Below, in pieces: positions 1-9,034 of a DNA stretch of 64,000 nucleotides. This DNA is from Clostridiales bacterium (GTDB lineage Bacteria; Bacillota; Clostridia; Christensenellales; Borkfalkiaceae): assembly GCA_003538975.1 (NCBI GenBank), contig DPQQ01000001.1, positions 142,292-206,291 on the forward strand, in the 5' to 3' direction. Position numbers and translations under genes: made by a program. Below the pieces are notes generated by a model. It did no database searches and was not told where the DNA came from. It was given only the letters and a program-made list of their open reading frames with translations. Numbering within the stretch: the first letter of the stretch is position 1; the number at the start of each line of letters is the position of its first letter.

Positions 1-3000
1 CGAAGCGATTATAAAAATCTTATCGCAAAATATCAACCTGCCGCAACTTTCTTTGAGAACAACAGCCGAGCCAAAACTCTATCTTATTATTGCAAACAAA
101 ACAAAATAAGCGAGCAAGAAATAAATAAATTTCTTACTTCTTATAACGATATTTTCGATTTAAAAAAAGGCTCTTGTATAATAGATTCTCATAATGAACA
201 TTTTATTCAAAAACATTTATTATCCGAAAAAACATATTTGGACAATATTCTCAAAGAAATCGATCCAAAAATCGTACTCGACGAAGAACAAAGACAAGCG
301 GTTTTGTCCGACGAAGATTACTCTCTTATTATTGCGGGAGCGGGCGCAGGAAAAACAACTACCGTAGCCGCCAAAGTAAGATATTTAGTAGAAAAGAAAG
401 GCGTCGATCCTAAACAAATTCTTGTAATTTCGTTTACAAATAAAGCCGTCGGCGAATTAAAAGAACGTATTAACGACGGTTTGCTTATTCCTTGCCCTAT
501 CACAACCTTCCATAGCGCGGGTTATGCCATATTACAAAAACAAGACGACGTTAAAAAACAAATCGTCGGCGAAGGTTTTCTTTATAATACGATAAATAAT
601 TATCTTAAAGGAAACATTTTAGAACAACCGGAGCTTGTAGATAAATTGATTATGTTCTTCGGTTCCTATTTCGACGCTCCTTATGAAGGCGACGATATCA
701 ACCTTTTCTTTAATTATATTTCCAAAGCCGATTTCTCCACATTAAGAAGCAATATCAACGAATACAGCGAAAAAATCATAGACAGGCGAACAAGTAAAAT
801 AACAACTATAACAAACGAAACTCTTCGCTCTGTTCAGGAAGTTCAGATAGCTAATTTTCTGTACCTTAATAATATAGATTATACATACGAAGAAACTTAT
901 CCTTACCATATACTTAAAGCAAAAAAGCCTTACACTCCGGATTTTTGCATAAAACAAGGCGCTAAAACAGCTTATATCGAACATTTTGGTATTACCGAAG
1001 ATGGAAAACACAGTTATTATACAACCGAACAACTTGAAAAATACAAAAAAGAGATTGCGGATAAAATAGCTCTCCACAAAAAACACGGGACAACTCTTAT
1101 CTATACTTTTTCTAAATATAACGACGGCAGAGAATTATTGGATCACCTTCGGGAAGAACTGATAAAAGCAGGATTCGTTTTAGAAAAACGCCCGTCTGAA
1201 GAAGTTTTTGAAAAATTAGTTAATACCGAAGAAAATAAATATATTGCAAGATTAGTCAAGCTGATATGCGTTTTTATCAATAATTTTAAAACAAACGGAT
1301 GTAATATCGACGATTTTTACCGTTTCGAACGCGGAAATACGAACGTAAGAACTAAATTGTTTTTAGATATCTGCAAGGAATGTTATCTTGAATATCAGAA
1401 AAAATTAGCGGAAAGCAATTCTATAGATTTTCAGGATATGATAAACGATTCCGCCAGAATACTTCGCGAAAAACAAATAGCAAAAGAAAAACTGGATTTT
1501 AAATATATCATCGTCGACGAATATCAGGATATATCTCACCAAAGATTCGATTTAACCAAAGAATTATCCAATCTTTGTTCTGCCAAAATTATAGCCGTCG
1601 GCGACGATTGGCAATCAATTTACGCTTTCAGCGGATCGGATATTACCCTTTTTACTCACTTTTGCTCTATTATGGGTTATGGCAAAGAGCTTAAAATTAC
1701 AAAGACATATCGTAACGCTCAAGAAGTCATCGATATTGCCGGTAATTTTATTCAAAAAAACAAAAGCCAGATTCAAAAAACTCTTCTCTCTCCAAAGCAC
1801 ATACAAAAGCCTGTTATTATCGAAACATACAGCGAAGAGTTTGACAGAAAACAATTCGAAGGTAAAGGCGGAAAATATTTCCATTTGGGAAAGCAAGTCG
1901 AGTCCGTAATAGGTCAAATACTTGAAAGCAATAAAAAAGAAGGCAAGAAAATAAATTCACCTATTTTGCTTATAGGCAGATATAATTTTGACGCGCGGAA
2001 TCTCTGCTTTTCAAACGATTTTATTTATGACGAGCAGAACAATAAAATAATAAGCAAAAAATACCGCTATGCGAAGTTGGAATTTTTAACGGCTCACAGT
2101 TCAAAAGGATTAGGTTATGATGACGTCGTTATCATTAACGCGCGAAATGAAATGTACGGATTTCCTTCAAAAGTCGATAATGATCCGGTAATGCAATATG
2201 TCGTTAAAGATGATAAATCCATCGAATACGCAGAAGAACGCCGCTTGTTTTACGTTGCAATGACAAGGACTAAAAACCGCGTATACATAGTAACTCCTGA
2301 ACAACATCCTTCGGAATTTATCTTAGAATTGATAAAAGATTATCCAAATATTACTTTATTCGGAAACATTAACAAAAACAACGAATCAAACATCGGAATG
2401 ATTAAACGGTGTCCAGTATGCGGATACCCACTTCAACTTCGCTGGAAAAAGAATTACGGGCTTCGTTTATGGATGTGTACGAACGAACCTGAAATATGTA
2501 ATTTTATCACTAACGATTTATCCGGCGGCGATATGTCTATCGAAAAATGCGATAAATGCAAAGACGGTTATCTGATAGTAAAAAAAGGAACCAGCGGTCC
2601 CGTTCTCGGTTGTACGAATTACAAACCCGACGGAACAGGTTGCGACAGATTGATGTCGCGAGATTATTATAAACGCTGGTTGACCGAAGGTTTTGAAGAA
2701 GATTCATCCGTAGATAAACCATCGTACTGCATCCATGTAAAAGAGAATATTCCGACAGTACTCTCCCCTTCAAAAGTTATAAAAACAGAGCGCAAAAAAG
2801 CAGAAGTTCATACAGTCGAACGCTACGAACGTTTTATTGAAAAGGACGGATTTTCCGTAATTGCCGATAACGACGGCAACCTTATAACAGATATGGAGTT
2901 ATTACAACATTTAAGAAATGTAAGGTTAAAAATCATGAAACAAGAAAATCGTCCCGCTTACACGATAATTTCAAATAAAGGTTTAGTCAGTTTAGCGACT

Positions 3001-3123
3001 TATAAACCTTCTTGTAAAGAAGAATTTATGAAGCTCAACGGATTAGGAGAATCATCATACAATTCGTACGGGCAAATTTTTATAAAGGCAATAAAAGATT
3101 ATTATAATAATCAGAATTTATAA
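1..3123 (+). CDS. UvrD/Rep-family DNA helicase with nuclease-like insert, zinc fingers and HRDC-like end (5' truncated)
   Basis: Superfamily 1 ATP-dependent DNA helicase, presumably acting in DNA repair. The frame is open from base 1, so the true start lies outside the window; the TTG at 238 is not the start. Counting from that TTG: Walker A GAGAGKTTT at 34-42, DEYQD (motif II), GDDWQSIYAFSG (motif III), and the motif VI region RRLFYVAMTRTK. Between the first helicase motifs and motif II is a segment at about 195-305 with a conserved Glu, PDF (234-236) and IEHFG (247-251), resembling a PD-(D/E)XK nuclease fold. After the helicase core come two four-cysteine topoisomerase-type zinc fingers (from CPVCG and CDKCK) and a C-terminal HRDC-like domain of about 70 residues. 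The organisation recalls helicase IV-like proteins. Base composition is more AT-rich than most neighbours. Family is certain; the cellular role is inferred. Confidence 0.9.
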   Translation, partial: RSDYKNLIAKYQPAATFFENNSRAKTLSYYCKQNKISEQEINKFLTSYNDIFDLKKGSCIIDSHNEHFIQKHLLSEKTYLDNILKEIDPKIVLDEEQRQAVLSDEDYSLIIAGAGAGKTTTVAAKVRYLVEKKGVDPKQILVISFTNKAVGELKERINDGLLIPCPITTFHSAGYAILQKQDDVKKQIVGEGFLYNTINNYLKGNILEQPELVDKLIMFFGSYFDAPYEGDDINLFFNYISKADFSTLRSNINEYSEKIIDRRTSKITTITNETLRSVQEVQIANFLYLNNIDYTYEETYPYHILKAKKPYTPDFCIKQGAKTAYIEHFGITEDGKHSYYTTEQLEKYKKEIADKIALHKKHGTTLIYTFSKYNDGRELLDHLREELIKAGFVLEKRPSEEVFEKLVNTEENKYIARLVKLICVFINNFKTNGCNIDDFYRFERGNTNVRTKLFLDICKECYLEYQKKLAESNSIDFQDMINDSARILREKQIAKEKLDFKYIIVDEYQDISHQRFDLTKELSNLCSAKIIAVGDDWQSIYAFSGSDITLFTHFCSIMGYGKELKITKTYRNAQEVIDIAGNFIQKNKSQIQKTLLSPKHIQKPVIIETYSEEFDRKQFEGKGGKYFHLGKQVESVIGQILESNKKEGKKINSPILLIGRYNFDARNLCFSNDFIYDEQNNKIISKKYRYAKLEFLTAHSSKGLGYDDVVIINARNEMYGFPSKVDNDPVMQYVVKDDKSIEYAEERRLFYVAMTRTKNRVYIVTPEQHPSEFILELIKDYPNITLFGNINKNNESNIGMIKRCPVCGYPLQLRWKKNYGLRLWMCTNEPEICNFITNDLSGGDMSIEKCDKCKDGYLIVKKGTSGPVLGCTNYKPDGTGCDRLMSRDYYKRWLTEGFEEDSSVDKPSYCIHVKENIPTVLSPSKVIKTERKKAEVHTVERYERFIEKDGFSVIADNDGNLITDMELLQHLRNVRLKIMKQENRPAYTIISNKGLVSLATYKPSCKEEFMKLNGLGESSYNSYGQIFIKAIKDYYNNQNL

Positions 3124-3149
3124 TTTGCGTATTATTCCGGTTCCGTTTG

Positions 3150-3190
3150 ATTCAACCTGTGTTAGCAAAAGCGTACCGAAACAACTCACA
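3150..3190 (+). repeat. Copy 1 of a dispersed intergenic repeat
   Basis: About 30 bases after the helicase stop codon; see the copy at 37373. Identity is roughly 27 of 32 bases over the core. Confidence 0.55.
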
Positions 3191-3210
3191 TAAAATCTTC
3201 ACTCATATAA

Positions 3211-3240
3211 AAAACGCCGCTATTTAGCGGCGTTTTAATT
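3211..3240. terminator. Bidirectional intrinsic terminator
   Basis: A perfect 10-bp stem AAAACGCCGC / GCGGCGTTTT (3211-3220 with 3227-3236) has a 6-base loop and A/T tails on both sides. It lies between the convergent helicase and aspartase genes and can serve both. Confidence 0.85.
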
Positions 3241-3270
3241 TTTATAGTTTTTTATTTTATGTATAAGTCT

Positions 3271-4665
3271 TTATTTCAGATGTTTGGGTTCGGTCATGGC
3301 GTTTATGTCTAGAACGGTTTTAAGAGTTTCTTCGTCCATAAGGTTCTCTCTTAAAACAATTTCTTTTACGGTAACGCCGGTGTCCAAAGATTCGTGAGCG
3401 ATCGCCGCCGCCTTTTTATAACCGATATACGGCGAAAGCGCAGTAACCACTGCAATGCTTCCGCTCAGAAGTTCGGCGCAGCGTTTTTTGTTGGCGACGA
3501 TACCGTTTATGCAATTGTCGATGAGCGTTTTTATTGCACCGGTGAGCATCGAAATACTTTCGAGCATCGAGTAAAATATAACCGGTTCGAATGCGTTGAG
3601 TTCAAGTTGTCCCGCCTCCGCAGCCATCGTTACGGTCATATCGTTGCCGATAACCTTGAAGGCTACCTGCGTAACGACTTCGGGTATAACGGGGTTAACT
3701 TTACCCGGCATAATCGAAGAGCCGTTCTGCTTTGCGGGAAGCATAATTTCTGCAAAACCGGTCTTGGGACCGCTCGACAAAAGCCTTAAATCGTTACACA
3801 TTTTAGACAGGTCTACGGCAAGCGTTTTAAGTGTGCCGGAAACTTCGGTATAACCGTCGAGATTGCTCGTTCCGTCGAAAAGATCGGTCGCCTGAACATA
3901 CTCGTCCCCACAGACCTTCGAAACGTTTTTGACTATATTATCGAGATAATACGGGTTGCTGTTTATAGCGGTGCCTATCGCCGTCGCTCCCATGTTGAGC
4001 GTATGCAAAACGGATTTTGCGTTTTTAACTCTCGTGTAGTCGCGCTTTATCGCCGTACCGTACGCGTGGAATTCCTGTCCGAGTCTCATAGGAACGGCGT
4101 CCTGAAGCTGCGTTCTGCCGACCTTTAAAACGCCGTTGAATTCCTCTGCCTTAGCCATAAGAGCTTTGTCGAGTCTTTCGATTTCGGGCAGAAGTCCGTT
4201 GAGAAGCGTTACCATCGCTATTTTGCCCGCCGACGGATAAACGTCGTTCGTGGACTGACTCATATTAACGTGGTCGTTGGGATGAACGATCGTATAATCG
4301 CCCTTTTTGCCGCCCAGAATTTCGATAGCGCGGTTTGCGATTACTTCGTTGGCGTTCATGTTTGCGGACGTTCCCGCGCCGCCCTGAATAGCGTCGACGA
4401 TAAATTCTTTTCTTAATTTACCCGAAATAACTTCGTCCGCTGCCTGAACTATCGCGTTTTTGCGGTCTTCGGACAATTTACCGGCTTCGTAATTTGTTAT
4501 CGCGGCTGCTTTTTTGAGCTTGGCAAGCGCTTCGATAAGAGCCGGATGCATATGGCTGTGCGTTATATTGAAGTTATGCTCCGCTCGGAGCGACTGCACG
4601 CCGTAATAAGCGTTTTCGTTGACTTCGAGTTCGCCGATCGAATCGGACTCTCTTCTTAAATTCAT
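3271..4665 (-). CDS. aspA: Aspartate ammonia-lyase
   Basis: Cytoplasmic aspartase, which converts L-aspartate to fumarate and ammonia. The 464-residue length is normal for the aspartase/fumarase superfamily. It carries the family signature GSSIMPGKVNP at 315-325, the substrate loop QGGAGTSANMNANE near 94-107 and SQSTND near 136-141. The segment GRTQLQDAVP (183-192) has the Gln of aspartases where class II fumarases have His (GRTHLQDATP), so aspartase is preferred over fumarase. The ATG at 4665 follows a good AGAGG ribosome site. No operon partner is present: the helicase converges on it and the next gene upstream is divergent. A 15-base hairpin (CGGGC/GCCCG, 4737-4751) lies in its leader. Fumarate would feed anaerobic respiration or the partial TCA pathway. 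Confidence 0.93.
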   Translation of the reverse strand: MNLRRESDSIGELEVNENAYYGVQSLRAEHNFNITHSHMHPALIEALAKLKKAAAITNYEAGKLSEDRKNAIVQAADEVISGKLRKEFIVDAIQGGAGTSANMNANEVIANRAIEILGGKKGDYTIVHPNDHVNMSQSTNDVYPSAGKIAMVTLLNGLLPEIERLDKALMAKAEEFNGVLKVGRTQLQDAVPMRLGQEFHAYGTAIKRDYTRVKNAKSVLHTLNMGATAIGTAINSNPYYLDNIVKNVSKVCGDEYVQATDLFDGTSNLDGYTEVSGTLKTLAVDLSKMCNDLRLLSSGPKTGFAEIMLPAKQNGSSIMPGKVNPVIPEVVTQVAFKVIGNDMTVTMAAEAGQLELNAFEPVIFYSMLESISMLTGAIKTLIDNCINGIVANKKRCAELLSGSIAVVTALSPYIGYKKAAAIAHESLDTGVTVKEIVLRENLMDEETLKTVLDINAMTEPKHLK

Positions 4666-4858
4666 CAGTAACCTCTTTTCTTTCTCTTAAGAATAACACT
4701 ATTTTGCGGATATAAAACCTGTTTTACATACCGCAACGGGCTTTTTGCCCGACTAAAACCATTCTATCACTTTTTACAAAAAACTAAAAGCGTATAACGC
4801 CAACTTAATATAAAATTATTAAGAGAATATTTTTATCGTAATTAATATTTTAAACAAC

Positions 4859-4887
4859 TTGAAATACCTTTTTAAAAATGTTATATT
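4859..4887 (+). promoter_or_regulatory. Sigma-A promoter for the TPR-like gene
   Basis: TTGAAA (4859-4864), a 17-base spacer and TATATT (4882-4887) stand 36 bases before the ATG at 4924. Confidence 0.7.
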
Positions 4888-4923
4888 ATTGTTGTTAATA
4901 TTTCATACAGCGGATAAATAAAA

Positions 4924-5466
4924 ATGAAAAAACTAATTTATGACGGAACTACATATTATTACCAAGACGGCAAATTATACGACAGATCTTTTCTCGAAGT
5001 TCCAAAAGCTGATTCCTTGCCAATTTTATCAAACTATTACGCCAAAGTCGATTATTCAGAATTTTCGGAACAAGAATTAATAAATTATATAAAAGCAATA
5101 AAAAATTCAGAACTTTATACATTATGCATAGATGTAATCTCTTTTGGTGCCAATAAGTTTTCCGACTCGTTAAATTATCTTAACATTGTATTTCCTATTG
5201 TTACAAGTTGCTATAGACTATCAGGGAATCCCCAAAAAGCTATCGATTTTTGGATAAGTAAAAAAAATAAATATAAATCTATTTTATCTAATCCGTTATT
5301 GACATCATTAGCGGCAGCATATTGTGATGTAAAAGACTATCGTATGGCCCTATATTGCGCTAAAAAAGCATATGTAATGCAAGGCGGGAAAGTCGGATAC
5401 AAAAATGAATTATCTCTTGTTTATGAAAGAATAAAAAAAGAAGCACCGGAATTATTTAAAAAATAG
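4924..5466 (+). CDS. Unrecognised TPR-like helical protein
   Basis: I do not recognise a family for this 180-residue protein. The N-terminus (about 1-35) is rich in Tyr and Asp. The middle and end are helical; about 118-145 (SNPLLTSLAAAYCDVKDYRM onwards) have the small-residue pattern of one tetratricopeptide repeat, with a weaker copy before it. There is no signal peptide or membrane segment, so it is probably cytosolic. The gene stands alone with its own promoter and has only a weak ribosome-binding sequence (GCGGATAAATAAAA). It is clearly more AT-rich than the genes on either side, which may point to recent transfer. A protein-interaction role is a guess from the repeat. Confidence 0.6.
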   Translation: MKKLIYDGTTYYYQDGKLYDRSFLEVPKADSLPILSNYYAKVDYSEFSEQELINYIKAIKNSELYTLCIDVISFGANKFSDSLNYLNIVFPIVTSCYRLSGNPQKAIDFWISKKNKYKSILSNPLLTSLAAAYCDVKDYRMALYCAKKAYVMQGGKVGYKNELSLVYERIKKEAPELFKK

Positions 5467-5559
5467 TATTTTTTAATAAACATACCAGACTAAAATTCAA
5501 TTTTTATTTTTTCTCATTCAAGCTTTTTTGCAGAATTTAGTTTGTCAGTTATCCATCGA

Positions 5560-6216
5560 TTATAAAATTTCCCATACAAAAGTCGCGCTGTCGCTCACGC
5601 TTATGTCGTCGGGCTCGACGTCGACGCTGTTTAAGCACGCTTCGGCTTTCATCATGCGGCTTCCTACCTTATAATCGGTATCGGAATAAACGTTTATTTC
5701 GACGAAGTTATAATCAATCGACATAAGCTCGCCGAGCTTTACTCCCGACGCAAGAGTGAGTATCTCCGCTTTTTCTTTCGCATTTTTCGCCGCGGATTTC
5801 AAAAGTTCTTCGCTTATAAAGGAAGGATCTTTTACCGTAAACGCTATCGAAAGTTCGGGCGCAGCCATGCACTCGGACACAGCCGACAAAACTTTTGCGA
5901 GAAGCCCTGTATCGAAGCCGAATTCGACTTTTAAGTTATGTCTGCAAACGTACCCTTTGAACACGCTTTTATAGTTGCCTTTATTATCTCTCACACTTTC
6001 GTAATCGGTACGCACGTTAAAATTCGTCGTTTTGACGGACTTTTTTTCAAATCCGATTTTTTCGAGCGAATTATTCAGCAGTTCGATCTTTCCGGCGGCA
6101 AGTTCCATCGTTTTGCCGTAATCTTTGTTTTCGGTTTCAAGCGTCATCAAAACAACGATAAGATCGGGTTTTACCGAAACATGCCCGGTACCTTTTACAG
6201 TAATTGTTCTGTCCAT
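5560..6216 (-). CDS. SIMPL (DUF541) domain protein
   Basis: This 218-residue protein is almost entirely one SIMPL/DUF541 domain. It starts with the typical VKGTGHVSVKPDL edge, continues with a long helix (ELAAGKIELLNNSLEKIG), the TTNFNVRTDY strand and a C-terminal run of paired strands. Members of the family have been linked to oxidative-stress tolerance and, in some cases, immune signalling; the biochemical activity is unknown. Most relatives carry a signal peptide or membrane anchor. None is visible here, so this copy should be cytosolic. It follows a good ribosome site (GGGGAGG just before the ATG at 6216) and is monocistronic. The family is well supported, the function is open. Confidence 0.8.
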   Translation of the reverse strand: MDRTITVKGTGHVSVKPDLIVVLMTLETENKDYGKTMELAAGKIELLNNSLEKIGFEKKSVKTTNFNVRTDYESVRDNKGNYKSVFKGYVCRHNLKVEFGFDTGLLAKVLSAVSECMAAPELSIAFTVKDPSFISEELLKSAAKNAKEKAEILTLASGVKLGELMSIDYNFVEINVYSDTDYKVGSRMMKAEACLNSVDVEPDDISVSDSATFVWEIL

Positions 6217-6371
6217 ATAATAACCTCCCCGATATAATTTTAAGCGAATATTTTTATATTGTGATTTTTATATTACGTCGTGTTTTATAGCTTTTTCGGC
6301 AGCCGGACAAAATTATAAGCAACTTAAAAGCCGTTTGCACGAAAAATCGATACGACGGTACTTTCAAAAAC

Positions 6372-6419
6372 AAAAAGTACAAAAAATGCCGTGTAAACCG
6401 ATAAGGTTCACGCGGCGTT
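6372..6419 (-). terminator. Intrinsic terminator of the GH31 gene
   Basis: An imperfect 15-bp stem (6385-6399 with 6405-6419) is followed on the minus strand by TTTTTTGTACTTTTT. It lies about 80 bases after the GH31 stop codon. Confidence 0.65.
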
Positions 6420-6498
6420 GGCTTTGATTATGACGACAAAATTCCGATTTCCGTACAACTTTCAGAAGCGCATCGGACGCAGGTAACCTTTTTTACCT

Positions 6499-8367
6499 TT
6501 ATTTTTGTATATAGTCCATTATTTTTGAATATCCGTTTTCTTTTACGAAAAAGGCGAAGGTATCCAAAGGAATTTTAATATAATGATCCCCCTGTTCCAA
6601 CTCCGTTACCGTAAATTCCTCGCAGGATTTCATCTTTATCAATTTCATTTTTTCAGGCAAATATACATATCGCCCGCTTGCGTTCTGCTCAAACACCGGC
6701 GATAACATTACCTCTTTCCCGAAAATCAACTGATCTTCTGTTTCTTTTGCCCGCTCATCGTCCGGATACTCAAACGCAAGCGGCTTGAACAGCATTTCGT
6801 TTGATTCGGCGCATCTTTCAAGTTCTTCGTATATATACGGAATCAACTTATATCTGATATTCAGAAAATTCCGGAACACTTCGGTTTTTCCGAACATATA
6901 CGGCTCTTGTCTTCTGCTTTGCGGTACGGAATGATTTCTCATTAAAGGAATAAAAATATTCAACGCAAACCACCTGAGCAATAAGTCTTCCGTTGTATTC
7001 CCGTCAAATCCGCCGACGTCCGCCCCGACATATAAAAATCCGCACATATTCAACGACGGCAACATTTTAAACTCGGATAACATATGCACCCACCAGGATG
7101 CGTTATCGCCCATCCATATTCCGCCGTATCTATGCATTCCGATCGACGAGGATCTTGAGAACAGCAGATATTTTTTGTTCGGATTATATTTTTCGAAATA
7201 CTCCGCGGCGGCTCTCGTCAACAAATAGCCGTAGACGTTGTGAACCTTGTCGTGGCTTATCGTTTTTCCGTCCGCATTATGATAAAAACTCTTAAAGTCT
7301 TCTTCGTTATTCGCAAGCTGCGATAACAAATAATTTATATGGTTAAAGTCTTCCGCCTGCAAATCTTTTCCTTTCTTTTCGGCTATTTCGTTTATACATT
7401 TTACAAAATTTTGCTTACTGTAGAACAACGAAGGCTCGTTCATATCGTTCCAGAAGCCTTCTATTCCTTTATCCAACAGTATTTTATACTTTTCTCCGAA
7501 CCATTCCCGCGTTTCTTTATTTAATACGTCCGGCAAAACCGAATCGCCGGGCCATACGCCTACAATAAACTCTTTTCCTTCTTTGTCTTTGCAGAAACGA
7601 TTATTCTTTACTCCTTCGTCGTATACTTCGTATCCCTCTTCTACTTTGATCGCTGCGTCTATGATCGGTATAAGTCTTATTCCTTTCGCCTTTAATTCGC
7701 GTACCAATCCTTCAAAATCCGGAAAACGATTCTTGTCTATCGTAAAATCTTTATACCTGTCCATATAGTCGATGTCAAGGTATATCATACTCAACGGTAA
7801 TTTATTCTTCTCGAATCCTGATACTATTTCCCGTACGTCGGCTTCGGTCTTATATCCCCAGCGCGACTGTCCGTATCCCAACGCCCACTTCGGCGGAACA
7901 TAACTCTTCCCTATAATTCTCCGGAATTCACGCACGACTTCCAATGCCGTTCTTTCTTCAATCGTATATAAATCGAAGCCGCCTCTTACGGTTATTCTTA
8001 ATTCATCGTATTTCGTATAACCGATATCATACGTTACCCGTCCGGTCGCGTCTATAAATATTCCTGAATTTCTTTCTTTCGTCGTTATCAGAATAAAATT
8101 ATGCGCTCCGTACAACGATTCTCTGCTTTCCGTTAACGACGGATCATCCATATTACGGCTTGTATATATCCACCCGCGCTTATTGATTCCTCTCATTTGT
8201 TCGCCGAGACCGTATACCGCCGTTTCATCGGTTAGTTCCAGTGTAAAATGAGTTCCTTCCGCATCGGTGGTCGCTTCGATTTCAAGCTCGCTTTTACTGC
8301 TTTCTTCTATTTTTTCCAACACTGCGTCCGTCTCTGTCTCTTTCCCGAAACCATATTTCTTTACCAT
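6499..8367 (-). CDS. GH31-family alpha-glycosidase
   Basis: Glycoside hydrolase family 31 enzyme, most likely hydrolysing alpha-glucosides or alpha-xylosides from non-reducing ends. The catalytic barrel starts near residue 155 (YVPPKWALGYGQSRWGY). The nucleophile is D308 in WNDMNEP, and the acid/base is D421 in GIWMGDNASWW. At 622 residues it is shorter than typical 700-800-residue members because the N-terminal beta-sandwich is reduced and the C-terminal domains are small. About 60 extra residues (roughly 315-375) follow the nucleophile motif. There is no signal peptide, so it should act on imported oligosaccharides in the cytoplasm. The gene is monocistronic behind its own promoter and a 120-base leader. 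Substrate cannot be read from the sequence. Confidence 0.9.
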   Translation of the reverse strand: MVKKYGFGKETETDAVLEKIEESSKSELEIEATTDAEGTHFTLELTDETAVYGLGEQMRGINKRGWIYTSRNMDDPSLTESRESLYGAHNFILITTKERNSGIFIDATGRVTYDIGYTKYDELRITVRGGFDLYTIEERTALEVVREFRRIIGKSYVPPKWALGYGQSRWGYKTEADVREIVSGFEKNKLPLSMIYLDIDYMDRYKDFTIDKNRFPDFEGLVRELKAKGIRLIPIIDAAIKVEEGYEVYDEGVKNNRFCKDKEGKEFIVGVWPGDSVLPDVLNKETREWFGEKYKILLDKGIEGFWNDMNEPSLFYSKQNFVKCINEIAEKKGKDLQAEDFNHINYLLSQLANNEEDFKSFYHNADGKTISHDKVHNVYGYLLTRAAAEYFEKYNPNKKYLLFSRSSSIGMHRYGGIWMGDNASWWVHMLSEFKMLPSLNMCGFLYVGADVGGFDGNTTEDLLLRWFALNIFIPLMRNHSVPQSRRQEPYMFGKTEVFRNFLNIRYKLIPYIYEELERCAESNEMLFKPLAFEYPDDERAKETEDQLIFGKEVMLSPVFEQNASGRYVYLPEKMKLIKMKSCEEFTVTELEQGDHYIKIPLDTFAFFVKENGYSKIMDYIQK

Positions 8368-8494
8368 TTCAGCTCTCCTGTTGATTATCCTGTCGTATTT
8401 TTTAATTAAGCCGATCGATGCTTGTCGTTACATATCGCAAAGCCGCTTTTATTAAAACGCCGGCTTACGTATTTATTAAATTGCATCTATATAT

Positions 8495-8523
8495 ACTATA
8501 ACATAACTCTATACGAATGTAAA
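8495..8523 (-). promoter_or_regulatory. Sigma-A promoter of the GH31 gene
   Basis: On the minus strand TTTACA (8518-8523), a 17-base spacer and TATAGT (8495-8500). The predicted leader of about 120 bases contains a hairpin with stem AAGCCG/CGGCTT (about 8441-8466) before the AGGAGA ribosome site. Confidence 0.75.
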
Positions 8524-9034
8524 GAGTAAATCGTACAAGCTAAACGACACCGCTATTTTGATTATTTCTTACGGTTTTTTGTTCTTTTATCGGGGGTATG
8601 TCCTGCAATATAAAAACCGAGCGCACGCAACACCCGGTTAAGGTTTGTAATATTATCATCGTCTGACTTTAAGCCCGAAATAATCTCTTGTATAAAATCT
8701 TGTATAAAATAAAACGAACTCAAGATTTTCTCTCGGGTTCGTTTTATTCTTGTGTGGTGCGCATAAAGAAATTACAGTTGAACACCTTATTTTGTAATTC
8801 AAAATCATACTACTTTTACTGACATTATTAAAGTATTTTTAACCTAAGGACAAACCGTTATATAAACAACTCGAATTCTATTGTTTTCTTAATCGGCGGA
8901 CAGTAAAGCCGATGTATATCTATCGTTACTTCGCGAAAATTTATAAAAAGAAAAGGCCCGACGCGGCTCCGCATTTTGCTGCTTATTTCATCATAAAACC
9001 TGATATTGTAATTTCTTTCATAGTAGTATCCTTA
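8524..9034. other. Gene-free spacer between the GH31 gene and the uronate operon
   Basis: No convincing gene is present. It contains a tandem duplication of TCTTGTATAAAA (about 8690-8712) and a stem of AAAACGAAC with GTTCGTTTT (8711-8745, extended by wobble pairs) followed by a T-rich stretch on the plus strand, which looks like a terminator without an assignable gene. The last 140 bases are the 3' flank of kdgK. Confidence 0.5.

Noticed and set aside
8690..8712. Direct repeat TCTTGTATAAAA as a CRISPR or iteron seed
   Set aside because: Only two adjacent copies, no regular spacers, no cas or replication gene nearby.
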